32,273 nt of DNA from Candidatus Pacearchaeota archaeon (GCA_002688015.1 NZBT01000015.1:1-32273); one strand, 5' to 3'; positions 9,301 through 16,053 are shown, numbered from the stretch's first letter. Program-made: numbers and translations. Notes: a model not told the origin generated them from the sequence alone.

Positions 9301-10520
9301 CATTTATTTATTCTACAAGCAGCACTTGAAAAAGTTCCCCCTCCTGCTTTTTCTGTTTGCTCCTCAACACAAATCTCATTTCTATAATCTGCACAAGCAT
9401 CTGTTCTTATTTCCCCATCTAAACAAGTTAATCTAAAATGTCTACTTCCTGGAGTATCTATACTTCTAAGTTTCCCTCCTGCTCCTTCATCAACTCCTAT
9501 TGCTCCTTGATAACCACACCAACTCTCCCCATTCTCTCTATCATTTCCTTCTGAATCTTCACATCTCAAATCTTTACAAACAAAGTCTTGTGTACTATCA
9601 TCTAATTTTTCGTTACTTGTCTTCGCTCCACAAGTGCTTCCTCCAAAATAATTACAATTTCCACATATCCCTTGATTCCTCAAGGGATTAGAATCCGTCC
9701 CCAAGGCACAACTATCTACTTTACTTAGAACAAATCCATCATTGAAACTTTGCACTTTATTTGCAGAATAAATATTTTCTCTGTTTCCACAAGAATCAAA
9801 CCAATAAATTTCTCCTCTTCCTTCAACACAATTACTACTTGATTGTGCTTCACATCTTGTTTCCAAATCAGGATTAGAACATAATCTCTCTAGATAAAAA
9901 TCTCCATTAGATTGTAAACACCCTGCTTTCGTCAAAAATCTACAATCATTTTGTTCCAAAGCATTACCCGATGTAAAGACACAAGCCCCTTCTTCTTGCG
10001 CATTTGCTAACAATAAACATGAAAGTTCATTCTGAACATCTTGTCTAAATTCTTCTTCTATTCCTAATAATCTCCCTTGCTTCTCACATTGTCCTTCTGT
10101 TCCAAATCTTGTTTCATCTCCTAAGATACAGCACCCTTCTCTACATTGAGGAATATTCTCAAAAGGATCATCAAACCATGTGTCTCCAGACCTTTCACAT
10201 TCAGCTCTTGTTGCCCCCGCAGTACAACTTCCCTCTCTAGAAGAATAACAAGTCCCTTCTTCACAAATGCTTGTTGCTTCTCTAGGAGCAGGGATACAAT
10301 TTGTTTGACATTGTTCAGCACATTCAGAAGCAGGATAACTTTGACAAATACTTCCATCATTACCTACTTCACAAGTATAAACTCCATTCTGTAAATCACT
10401 TGGTTCCAAAGCAGAAACAGTCTCTATTCCTCCAAATGCATCTCCTAATATATAAGAAAAGGAAAAACTAATACTAACCATCAAAAAGATTTCTAAAATA
10501 ACAATTCCTATTTTCTTCAT
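6333..10520 (-). CDS. Giant multidomain Cys-rich surface protein, cassette copy A
   Basis: The track starts this at a GTG (10544). The ATG at 10520, 1 nt beyond the upstream stop, begins the signal peptide (MKKIGIVILEIF) and is preferred, giving 1395 residues. In track numbering the layout is: signal 9-45; Cys-rich half 55-535, paralogous to the 544-residue ORF; acidic linker; Ala/Gly-rich hydrophobic region 605-770; low-complexity AGSTVTATAGST repeats about 797-820; membrane segment 840-864; Cys module 875-922 (FTCQPWQAP, CSKCGQ, CDSLGKTCE), shared with the gene at the left edge; then several Ig-like modules to the end, each with an ECKFS/CRYAI-type and a YVKCKD/YIKCKD-type cysteine. It may sit across the membrane or be a surface adhesin; no named family is recognised. 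Confidence 0.85.
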   Translation of the reverse strand: MKKIGIVILEIFLMVSISFSFSYILGDAFGGIETVSALEPSDLQNGVYTCEVGNDGSICQSYPASECAEQCQTNCIPAPREATSICEEGTCYSSREGSCTAGATRAECERSGDTWFDDPFENIPQCREGCCILGDETRFGTEGQCEKQGRLLGIEEEFRQDVQNELSCLLLANAQEEGACVFTSGNALEQNDCRFLTKAGCLQSNGDFYLERLCSNPDLETRCEAQSSSNCVEGRGEIYWFDSCGNRENIYSANKVQSFNDGFVLSKVDSCALGTDSNPLRNQGICGNCNYFGGSTCGAKTSNEKLDDSTQDFVCKDLRCEDSEGNDRENGESWCGYQGAIGVDEGAGGKLRSIDTPGSRHFRLTCLDGEIRTDACADYRNEICVEEQTEKAGGGTFSSAACRINKWQQCLEYNTEVTKEKRTQDERDDKCERNPDCFVKEINVDEGFKFNICAPKYPEGFDLDVEADSEAAESLCAFASQKCTVIYVKNSVGDWKCKANCDCEDSGFTQQMNDLCMSLGDCGASVNYQGELSESYRVKGSSKLGRSYLSKIEEYSDYENSPNDFAEVGDISDFYGTLGIPEGLGMAEYEGEGGSNIAGGTSKVTGLIGVSALVATHVVGVESVSVFASFLAGSSAGSAAVNPLSKIIGSLLGGEGGSAAALGANPAWTAAGGALAGAAAGAGAVSLLISLLGVGPGLTKAEASSLIGAGGVAGAVAGAAAAASAGSAASLSAIAAGTKGAIVGAGGATLSVGTAGPVAGIQVTAGAGGASITEAGGATYALAAGESVTATAGSTVTATAGSTITSTAGGVATVTEGAVAPAAAPAGGAGLSAATIAIIAIIIIVVLLVVMKLLGVGDTKKKTVQFTCQPWQAPDGGSSCSKCGQDGFPCSRYACDSLGKTCELVNEGTGEDVCINIAPDDVTAPSISPLDNVLTPGFEYADVSNDGFKIERIDESINEGCVSGSDNLVFGLELNEPGTCRFDVLHTDNFDEMEFDFGINRLLKKNHTQVYNVPNLESLGLPGYDPDRKVDHNLFTRCKDASGNENVREYTINFCVKPGRDLTAPHITSRFPETEWVNTTVSELNASIFTNEPAECKFSLADKDYDLMENEFDCQNDLEDRVLQGWGCEFNLDISEMEEPENRVYVKCKDQPWLIEDNGNGLSAIRVDEGEGNERIVELDERRERNTNTESYQYVIRRSQSGLIIDEILPVDESELRFGVAPGTVNVNVKTSGGVDGTSTCRYAIQSDTYLPLVGDTFVPGGISEHSVPLQLFNGNHLLYVECTDVGGNIASGYSEFSVVLDTQAPRVTRVYDRSGELVLITDESAECSYITGEDGGRANKCKFNFDGEGTTQMNGNEKIHTATFDDRGTYYIKCKDMFDNKPGDCNIVVRQGIA

Positions 10521-10521
10521 C

Positions 10522-11301
10522 TTAAAGTCCTGCAGGAATAGCACACCCCCTTATAGCAAGATTCATTTCCTTTTCTGTTTCCTTATCTTTTATCGAATAA
10601 ATTTTTGTTCCTTCATTTACCGTTGTTTTCTCAATATCAAACCTTTGATGTAAAACATTATACCCAACATACTCAAAATAACAATACTTTGCTTCTTCAC
10701 TTGATATCTCATTTCCTATAAGGGCAAGATCATACAAGGAATTGATTATCTCTATATCAAACTTATCAAACCTCTCCGTATTCCCTTGCTTTTCTATAAC
10801 AATTTTTCTATTAATTGTTAAAAAGATTCTATTAAAGGCAAAATCAATTTCATTATTCATCTCTCCAATAGTAATTGTCCCCCACCTACTCTCAACTTCT
10901 TCTTTCAACAAATCAAAACACACTCCTATCCTCTCTTCAGAATTTCTAATAACTTCTTCTTTCAAATCATTTAACAAACTAGGATGCTGACTCACACAAG
11001 GCCCATAATTCCCTTTATTCAAACACAAATAACTAATATTAATTCCATTATACATTATAGAATTTTTATCGTCGACAAATCCCCCATGAGGCAACATTAA
11101 ATCTACGGCGTCATTTACTGCATCCCGAGCACATTTTTCTATAAATCTGCTTGGAAAAAATTCATTCCCCTCTCCTATATCAATTTCGACTCCAGGTCTT
11201 TCAATTGAAAAGAATAAAATCATACTTCCAATTAAAGCAATTGCAATTATCACCCAAATCGTTATTGCTTGCCCTCTCCTTCCAATCTCACCTCTTATCA
11301 T
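10522..11301 (-). CDS. Prepilin-like protein, cassette copy A
   Basis: The 259-residue protein opens with MIRGEIGRRGQAITIW and a hydrophobic helix (VIIAIALIGSMILFF). RRG followed by Q is the expected prepilin peptidase site of class III signal peptides. The ectodomain has FIEKCARD, HGGFVDD, SYLCLNKGNYGPC and VCFDLLKEEVESRW, all matched in the paralogue at 5501-6331. It overlaps the ribbon-helix-helix gene upstream by 14 nt and is followed 1 nt later by the giant Cys-rich gene. The same order (prepilin, then Cys-rich protein) occurs again downstream. A type IV pilin-like or pseudopilin component is likely; the partner machinery (secretion ATPase, TadC-like membrane protein) is not in this window. 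Confidence 0.8.
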   Translation of the reverse strand: MIRGEIGRRGQAITIWVIIAIALIGSMILFFSIERPGVEIDIGEGNEFFPSRFIEKCARDAVNDAVDLMLPHGGFVDDKNSIMYNGINISYLCLNKGNYGPCVSQHPSLLNDLKEEVIRNSEERIGVCFDLLKEEVESRWGTITIGEMNNEIDFAFNRIFLTINRKIVIEKQGNTERFDKFDIEIINSLYDLALIGNEISSEEAKYCYFEYVGYNVLHQRFDIEKTTVNEGTKIYSIKDKETEKEMNLAIRGCAIPAGL

Positions 11302-11434
11302 TCTTTTCCTCCCAAAGCCGTTTTATCGCCTTTTCAATAGCATGGGATTTATTTCTAAAATCTTCATTTTCCATTAATTTATCAAGAACTTTGTCCGTTT
11401 CTTCATCTATTGTTGCTGAAATCCTTTTTTTCAT
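11288..11434 (-). CDS. Ribbon-helix-helix DNA-binding protein heading the pilin operon
   Basis: This ORF is too short for the track. Reading leftward from the ATG at 11434 gives 48 residues: MKKRISATIDEETDKVLDKL, a short turn, then FRNKSHAIEKAIKRLWEEKN. The pattern is a basic beta strand (KRISATID), helix 1, a turn with NKS, and helix 2, which is the CopG/Arc-type ribbon-helix-helix fold at its usual minimal length. It overlaps the first prepilin gene by 14 nt, so it is the first gene of the five-gene run. An array of short repeats upstream could be its operator. Autoregulation of the surface cassette is inferred. No toxin partner of usual size is adjacent. Confidence 0.82.
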   Translation of the reverse strand: MKKRISATIDEETDKVLDKLMENEDFRNKSHAIEKAIKRLWEEKNDKR

Positions 11435-11444
11435 CGTATTACGA

Positions 11445-11515
11445 AGTATTAACTTATCTTACTTAGTATTATTCATATTTAAACCTTCCGGTTATAGTAT
11501 TATTTACACTAAGTA
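11445..11515 (-). promoter_or_regulatory. RHH operon promoter with candidate operator repeats
   Basis: A TATA-like atatttaaa at 11475-11483 reads toward the RHH gene and predicts a start near 11453. Around it AGTATTA occurs three times in the same direction (11445, 11465, 11496), 20 and 31 bp apart, close to two and three helical turns. An inverted pair TACTTAGT (11460-11467) and ACTAAGTA (11508-11515) flanks the TATA box. Repeated short sites at helical spacing are typical RHH operators; binding by the adjacent protein is inference. Confidence 0.5.
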
Positions 11516-11578
11516 GCAACAGCCTTAAAATTAGTCTTAGTCCAAACAAAAATTCAGAGAATTATTGATAAAATAGAA

Positions 11579-12241
11579 TCAAATTTCTAAATCATAAGTC
11601 TTAACTTCTTCTTTACCGTCGATAGTTATCTTTCTAATTAACTTTCCCTTTCTAATTGACTTTTCTCTTACTTCTTCTGGCTTTGCGTCTTTTGGTATCT
11701 CCACATCACTTATTTCTAAGGTATGTTCAATTTCTACTTTCTTTGCATTATCAGCAGAAGAAACACCCCAAAAGAAAACATCCTTTACTTTATCCCAAAA
11801 CTTTAAATCCAAGTCAAGAGAGCAAAACTTATCATCAATTTTGTCTGCATTCTTTCCAGGTTTGGGTATGCTCTTCTTTATCTTTAAGATTATATCATCA
11901 GTTTTCACATCAACAAGATAAAAATAAGGATTCTCAAATTCTACCAAATCAGATTCAGTCACATCATAAACAAAACTAGCTCCTTTCTTTTTTCCATCCA
12001 AGTTTGGAATTTTATCAAGAGACATAACTTTCCCAGAAAACTTTAATTCTTTATCAAGTTCCCTAACAAATTCAACAAAATCATTCGCCCATTCAAAACT
12101 TCCCTTTATTTTCACTCTTTTTCCTTTATTATAACTAATTAGAAATCTCCTATCATAAGATCCCTTCCCAAATCTAAGAAAATATCTCTTTACACTTTCT
12201 ATATCTTTCCCATCAATTACTTTCTTCAAAAAACTATCCAT
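11579..12241 (-). CDS. Conserved-looking hypothetical protein, soluble
   Basis: The 220-residue protein has no signal peptide or membrane segment. It is Lys/Asp/Glu-rich, with alternating hydrophobic stretches that suggest beta sheets (RRFLISYNKGKRVKIKGSF, FYLVDVKTDDIILKIKK, KLIRKITIDGKEEVKTYDL). I recognise no family or catalytic motif. A TATA-like ctatttaaac lies about 25 nt upstream, which fits leaderless expression from this ATG. It is divergent from the AI-2E family permease. The next gene downstream, the RHH operon, has its own promoter. Confidence 0.65.
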   Translation of the reverse strand: MDSFLKKVIDGKDIESVKRYFLRFGKGSYDRRFLISYNKGKRVKIKGSFEWANDFVEFVRELDKELKFSGKVMSLDKIPNLDGKKKGASFVYDVTESDLVEFENPYFYLVDVKTDDIILKIKKSIPKPGKNADKIDDKFCSLDLDLKFWDKVKDVFFWGVSSADNAKKVEIEHTLEISDVEIPKDAKPEEVREKSIRKGKLIRKITIDGKEEVKTYDLEI

Positions 12242-12260
12242 CTTAACATTAAAAAAGGGC

Positions 12261-12293
12261 CCTATTTAAACTTTTTTTCAGCAGATTTAAATA
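12261..12293. promoter_or_regulatory. Two opposed TATA boxes between divergent genes
   Basis: tatttaaac near 12263-12271 is placed about 25 nt from the leftward ATG (12241), and tttaaata at 12286-12293 is about 26 nt before the rightward ATG (12315). Both genes would be leaderless. The 73-bp gap holds nothing else I can name. Confidence 0.5.
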
Positions 12294-12314
12294 TGTTCTT
12301 TTCTCTTTATAATA

Positions 12315-13346
12315 ATGGAACTGAATGATAAAGATATAAAAAAATTAATCATTATAGGGATTATTCTACTATTAGCAGTTTTGGTATTTTACCTTATAAG
12401 ACCGATTGCATTAACAATTATAGGCGGTTTAATCTTAGCTTATATCTTTCTCCCGTTATATAAGAAAATAGACTGTGGATTAAATAAGCCTTGGCTTTCT
12501 GCAGCAATTGTTACAGCAATAGCAATCATTCTCCTTATACTCCCTCTTTGGTTTTTCATACCTGTAATAATGCAGCAATTGTTCCAAATGTTTTTGGCTT
12601 TCCAAAACTTAAATATTTCAAGTTTCATTACCTCTATTTTTCCAACAGCATCTGAGCAGTTCATAACTCAAACCTCATTAGCATTTGACAGTTTCGCAAG
12701 CAAATCAACAGCAGGAGCTTTAGGCTATCTAACAAATATCTTCTTGTCATTTCCTACAATTCTTTTACATGTCTTTTTAACAGGATTTGTTTTCTTTTTC
12801 TCATTAAGAGATGGCGGAAAACTGAGAACCTTTCTCTCTGAAATTTCTCCCTTTAATCCAAACCAAAACAAACAACTACATAACCAATTTAAATTAATAA
12901 CAGACTCAATAGTTTATGGACAAGTAGTAATAGGTATAGTCCAAGGTATAATCGCAGGTATTCTTTTACTTATCTTCAATGTTCCAAATCCTTTGGTATT
13001 AACTCTATTAGCAATAATTTTAGGAATAATTCCAGTTATAGGCCCTGGATTCATCTATATTCCTGTAACAATTTATCTCTTTGCAACAGGGCAAGAATTA
13101 ATGGGTGTCATCTATCTATTAGCAAACATAATTTTTGTAACCTTACTAGTAGAGAGCGTATTAAGAACATATATAATAGCAAAAAGATCTGAAAACCCAG
13201 CAATACTTCTATTTGTAGGAATGATTGGAGGATTATTTATCTTCGGTCCATTAGGATTAATCTTGGGCCCTCTAATTTTAGTTTACTTCATAACCTTTTT
13301 GAAAGCGTATAGAGAAAAAACAGTTGGAAGTGTTTTCAAGTCTTAA
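12315..13346 (+). CDS. AI-2E family (PerM/UPF0118) membrane permease
   Basis: The 343 residues have the typical size and pattern of the AI-2E transporter family: paired hydrophobic helices at the N-terminus (LIIIGIILLLAVLVFYLIRP, LTIIGGLILAYIFLP), a third helix before a soluble segment (residues about 90-140), and then a C-terminal membrane block. That block contains GFVFFFSLRDGG, VIGIVQGIIAG, ILGIIPVIGPGFIYIP and GPLGLILGPLILVYFITF, characteristic of the family. The family is diverse: some members are proposed quorum-signal exporters, others Na+/H+ antiporters. Substrate cannot be read from sequence, and AI-2 transport should not be assumed. The ATG sits about 26 nt after a TATA box. Confidence 0.9.
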   Translation: MELNDKDIKKLIIIGIILLLAVLVFYLIRPIALTIIGGLILAYIFLPLYKKIDCGLNKPWLSAAIVTAIAIILLILPLWFFIPVIMQQLFQMFLAFQNLNISSFITSIFPTASEQFITQTSLAFDSFASKSTAGALGYLTNIFLSFPTILLHVFLTGFVFFFSLRDGGKLRTFLSEISPFNPNQNKQLHNQFKLITDSIVYGQVVIGIVQGIIAGILLLIFNVPNPLVLTLLAIILGIIPVIGPGFIYIPVTIYLFATGQELMGVIYLLANIIFVTLLVESVLRTYIIAKRSENPAILLFVGMIGGLFIFGPLGLILGPLILVYFITFLKAYREKTVGSVFKS

Positions 13347-13384
13347 CTAATTAAATTTATATATCTCTCCCATGTTCAAAATCG

Positions 13385-13687
13385 ATGAATGAAATTGTAT
13401 CTTACATTAAGAAGAATTTAAAAAAAGGATATACAAAAGAGTCTCTTAGATTCGCTTTATTAAATCAAAATTTCTCTAAGTATGAGATAGAGCGCGCTCT
13501 CAAAAAGGTTGATTCAGATCTTGCCTCACAAGCCCCAATTCTTAAAACAAAACCCAAAATTTCTTACGAATCTTATCCTATTCAAGACGATTCAGAATCA
13601 GGAGAAATAGAAAACACAAACGGAAAAGTCAGAATAAAAACAGAAAAACATCATTCTTCTTTCTGGAAAGAATTGTTTGGATTTTAA
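13385..13687 (+). CDS. Small hypothetical protein with N-terminal helical module
   Basis: The 100-residue protein has no signal peptide. Residues about 1-47 look like a compact three-helix unit (EIVSYIKKNLKKGYTKESL, then FSKYEIERALKKVDSDL), reminiscent of a UBA-like or short helical module. The rest is polar and probably disordered, ending in a conserved-looking hydrophobic tip (SSFWKELFGF). I do not recognise a named family. It follows the permease by 38 nt on the same strand with a tttatatatc TATA-like stretch between them, so it may have its own promoter. Convergent with tRNA-Ser. Confidence 0.6.
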   Translation: MNEIVSYIKKNLKKGYTKESLRFALLNQNFSKYEIERALKKVDSDLASQAPILKTKPKISYESYPIQDDSESGEIENTNGKVRIKTEKHHSSFWKELFGF

Positions 13688-13692
13688 CAAAG

Positions 13693-13773
13693 CGCCAAGG
13701 ACAGGATTACCTGAGTGAAAACCTCACGAGGGTTGCAGCGGACTTCTTGTCTGCTAGCACTTCGAATCCTAAA
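13693..13773 (-). repeat. Partial copy of tRNA-Ser 3' part
   Basis: The first 16 bases, cgccaaggacaggatt, are identical to the 3' end of the intact tRNA gene (13774-13789 on the plus strand). On the minus strand this segment ends with a T-arm-like stretch (CAGG TAAT CCTG, loop shortened relative to TTCGAAT) and the acceptor CCTTGGCG. Before that are a variable-arm-like hairpin (CCTC GTG AGG) and another stem-loop. The T-loop is not functional. It looks like a decayed or partial tRNA-Ser copy directly downstream of the intact one. Confidence 0.55.
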
Positions 13774-13857
13774 CGCCAAGGACAGGATTCGAACCTGTGC
13801 TCCCGTGAGGGAATCGGTTTTCAAGACCGACGCGTTAGACCGCTCCGCCACCTTGGC
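13774..13857 (-). tRNA. tRNA-Ser (UGA anticodon)
   Basis: The minus strand folds as a class II tRNA of 84 nt: acceptor GCCAAGG/CCTTGGC with discriminator G; D-arm; anticodon stem TCGGT/ACCGA with loop CTTGAAA giving anticodon TGA (serine, UCA codons); long variable arm TCCC/GGGA; T-arm ACAGG TTCGAAT CCTGT. CCA is not encoded. No intron is seen. Unusually, the nearest TATA-like box does not lie about 26 nt from its 5' end but about 82 nt upstream, where a second copy of the first 10 tRNA nucleotides begins. Confidence 0.93.
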
Positions 13858-13942
13858 TTTCTTACCATATGGAAAGATGAGGTACTGAGACTTTAGTCTC
13901 TCCACCTTGGCTTAACATTCTAACCGATTTTACCCTTTTAAA
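13858..13942 (-). repeat. Partial copy of tRNA-Ser 5' end with TATA box
   Basis: The minus strand starting at 13911 reads GCCAAGGTGG, identical to the first 10 nt of the intact tRNA. It is followed by a perfect hairpin (GAGACT TT AGTCTC on the plus strand, 13887-13900) and a 16-bp near-palindrome centred on CCATATGG (13861-13876) abutting the intact tRNA. A TATA-like ttttaaat at about 13936-13943 is centred 28 nt from this copied 5' end, so transcription should begin here and the intact tRNA would carry a leader of about 54 nt. Confidence 0.5.
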
Positions 13943-13943
13943 T

Positions 13944-14711
13944 CTAGCCCTTACCTCTTATCAAAGGAACTAAGTTATCAAAATAAAAATCCCTCGCTGA
14001 GACATTAGCATTTCTTTTCATAATCTCGCTATATAATCTCTCAGGTATAACTCTATTTCTATATAAATAAGAAGAATTAGATAACGCTAAAGATGCAACA
14101 ATTTTTCTTATTCCAATCTGATCTCCATTACTCTCCCAAGAAGAAAGTTCTACTAAATCCTGTTGCATGTTTTCTCCCATTTTCTTGATAGCATCAAGGT
14201 CTCCTCTCAAATAAGCATCTTCAAAAAATCTATGTTTTAAAAGAAATCTATTTGAAGGATCTTTAGATTGAACTCTAGAGACTATAACTCTCTTACTCAT
14301 TTTTCTAGGATCTCCAATAAAATCAACACCGCTTGGAAATTTATATTTTAATATATCAGCAACAGCCAATTCAACCAAAGATTCTTCAATTAAATGGTGA
14401 TATAAATCAAGTTTATCTCCATTAAATACCATATTTCTACTTCCCAAAACCCAATGTGTTCCTTCATGTAAAACGAAAGCCTCATGACATCTCTCAGGAA
14501 GATGAACTTCCCCAGTTGGAAAATCAACAAAACCCACAGCATAGGGGCACTCATTATGTTCTTGATGTGACAATTCAAAATCATAATTTTGTGATTTAAC
14601 TCCAAGTAACCTCTCAATTCTATTTACAGAATGAAGAAAGACATTTCTATTTACATTTACTTCCTTTCCATCTTCATACAGATCTTCAATTCTAATCTTT
14701 CCATCTTCCAT
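13944..14711 (-). CDS. HEGTH zinc-metallopeptidase-like protein
   Basis: The 255-residue protein contains HEGTH at residues 82-86, an HExxH zincin signature in a hydrophobic helix context (EAFVLHEGTHWVLG). A candidate third ligand is in a downstream helix with two glutamates (HHLIEESLVELAV, Glu109/Glu110), the gluzincin arrangement. His105/106 are alternatives. No signal peptide or membrane segment, so a cytoplasmic protein. The rest is not assignable to a family I know; it could be a peptidase or a protein that kept only the fold. A TATA-like ttttaaa lies about 25 nt upstream, consistent with a leaderless mRNA from this ATG. Confidence 0.7.
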   Translation of the reverse strand: MEDGKIRIEDLYEDGKEVNVNRNVFLHSVNRIERLLGVKSQNYDFELSHQEHNECPYAVGFVDFPTGEVHLPERCHEAFVLHEGTHWVLGSRNMVFNGDKLDLYHHLIEESLVELAVADILKYKFPSGVDFIGDPRKMSKRVIVSRVQSKDPSNRFLLKHRFFEDAYLRGDLDAIKKMGENMQQDLVELSSWESNGDQIGIRKIVASLALSNSSYLYRNRVIPERLYSEIMKRNANVSARDFYFDNLVPLIRGKG

Positions 14712-14794
14712 GAAATTTCTTCAAGAAACTAGGTTTTAAACCTTTCTAAATTTACCACTAAAAACTAGGTAATTCTCTTCAGATATTAAACAAT

Positions 14795-14801
14795 AAAAAA
14801 A
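14795..14801 (-). terminator. Poly-T stretch after the L1-L10-L12 operon
   Basis: On the minus strand a run of seven T follows the L12 stop codon almost directly. Poly-T runs are the usual archaeal transcription terminators. The run is short and no hairpin precedes it. Confidence 0.35.
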
Positions 14802-14802
14802 T

Positions 14803-15108
14803 TTATCCGAAAAGACTTGCTAAACCAGCTGCGCTTTCCGCAGGCTTCTCTTCTTCTTCCTTTTCTTCTGCTTTCGCTTCTCCGCCTTCAGCTCCTCCAC
14901 TTGCTCCAGCAGCAGGGGCAGCACTAGCAACAGCACTTGCATTTGACAATTCAGCTTCAATATCAACATCTTTCAAAGCTGCAAGTAAAGTTTTGATCTT
15001 AGCTTCGTCAACTTCAGCTCCAGTAGCACTTATGACCTTTTTCAAACTTTCCTCGTTCACTGTTTGTCCTAACTTATGCAAAAGCAAAGCTCCATATACA
15101 TATTCCAT
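14803..15108 (-). CDS. rpl12: Ribosomal stalk protein P1/L12, archaeal
   Basis: The 101-residue acidic protein is the archaeal P1-type L12 that multimerises on P0 and recruits translation GTPases. The N-terminal dimerisation helices begin MEYVYGALLLHKLGQ and ISATGAEVDEAKIKTLLAAL. An Ala/Gly hinge (SAAPAAGASGGAEGG) and a Glu-rich stretch follow, and the end is GLASLFG, the conserved factor-binding tail. Length is normal. Its ATG overlaps the L10 stop by one base (TAATG), so it is translationally coupled, as in the canonical L1-L10-L12 order. Confidence 0.96.
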   Translation of the reverse strand: MEYVYGALLLHKLGQTVNEESLKKVISATGAEVDEAKIKTLLAALKDVDIEAELSNASAVASAAPAAGASGGAEGGEAKAEEKEEEEKPAESAAGLASLFG

Positions 15109-16052
15109 TATTCAGTTCCTCCCTTATCATCGTTATCATTTTTCCCCTCTTTCTTTTCCTCAACAGTCTTTTCTTCTTTTACTTCTTCCTTTTTCTCTTC
15201 CTCAACTTTCTCTTCCTTCTTTTCTTCCTCAACAGGCTTCTCTTCTGTTCCAATTAACTTCTCTAGGGCTTGTGCTTCCGCCCCAGCTTTAGCAATAAAG
15301 AATCCAACATTATTCAAATTAACATATCCTAAACTAACACTGAGGTTAAGGCTCTTCCCAATAGCTTCTCTTAGTGCATCTAATGTTCCTTCCTTATCTA
15401 TCTTAATATCAAAATAAGTTGTATCATCACTAGAACTATAAGCCGCAATAGGCTCAAAACCAACTTTCATTGGCGTGATTCCCAACTTTCCTAAAACACT
15501 CACAACATTTCCATCGATCTTTTCACCAGCTTTAACAATTGTGTGTGCTTTCTTAATTGCTAACTTACCATTTTCAACAGCAACTTTAAGGCCTGCTCCA
15601 GAAAGTTCAGAAATCGCAGGCCCTGGCATCAATTCTGTTGGTCCTGGTTCTACATTAATATCTTCAGGAGCAATATCTCCTGCTTTTGCTCTAGCAGGAC
15701 TTTGATTTTCTGTCAATAAACCAGAAAGTTCAAATGCATCTAAATTAGAAAAGAAAATAACAATATCTGCTCCAACTTTTTCTTTTATATTCTGTAAAGC
15801 CCCTTTCTCAATGCTCTCTATTGCTCTTAAAAATAAACTCTTTTTAACAACCATCATTTCAGCTTGCTCTCTTAACTTTTTCTTTATCAAATGAAACTGA
15901 CTTCCTGGAATTCCTTTAGATGATGCAATTAAAACAGTCTTGCTCTCTTTTATCTTATTTGTTAAATCAGAAACAAGTTTCTTCTTATATTCTGGAACAC
16001 TAGAAATTTTCTTCTCATCCTTATTCTCTACTTTTTCTTCCTTCTTAGCCAT
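15108..16052 (-). CDS. rpl10: Ribosomal protein L10/P0, archaeal
   Basis: The 314-residue P0 forms the base of the ribosomal stalk. After a charged start come the family blocks YKKKLVSDLTNKIKESKTVL, the SKGIPGSQFHLIKKKLR region and the FELSGLL stretch. The archaeal/eukaryal insertion (KAGDIAPEDINVEPGPTEL) and helical spine (LSVSLGYVNLNNVGFFIAKA) follow, where L12 dimers bind. The last 50 residues are Lys/Glu low complexity. Unlike L12 here, it does not end in a GLxxLFG-type tail but in DDKGGTE, so factor binding probably depends on L12. Starts 1 nt after the L1 stop. Confidence 0.95.
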   Translation of the reverse strand: MAKKEEKVENKDEKKISSVPEYKKKLVSDLTNKIKESKTVLIASSKGIPGSQFHLIKKKLREQAEMMVVKKSLFLRAIESIEKGALQNIKEKVGADIVIFFSNLDAFELSGLLTENQSPARAKAGDIAPEDINVEPGPTELMPGPAISELSGAGLKVAVENGKLAIKKAHTIVKAGEKIDGNVVSVLGKLGITPMKVGFEPIAAYSSSDDTTYFDIKIDKEGTLDALREAIGKSLNLSVSLGYVNLNNVGFFIAKAGAEAQALEKLIGTEEKPVEEEKKEEKVEEEKKEEVKEEKTVEEKKEGKNDNDDKGGTE

Positions 16053-16053
16053 T

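Noticed and set aside
13684-13905. 73-residue ORF in the track
   Set aside because: It is a translation across the tRNA-Ser gene (the familiar AERSNASVLKTDSLTGAQV pattern of tRNA-Ser read as protein), not a protein gene.
15076-15417. Ser/Phe-rich plus-strand ORFs opposite L10
   Set aside because: Antisense shadow of the Lys/Glu-rich tail of L10 (gaa/aag codons read as ttc/ctt).
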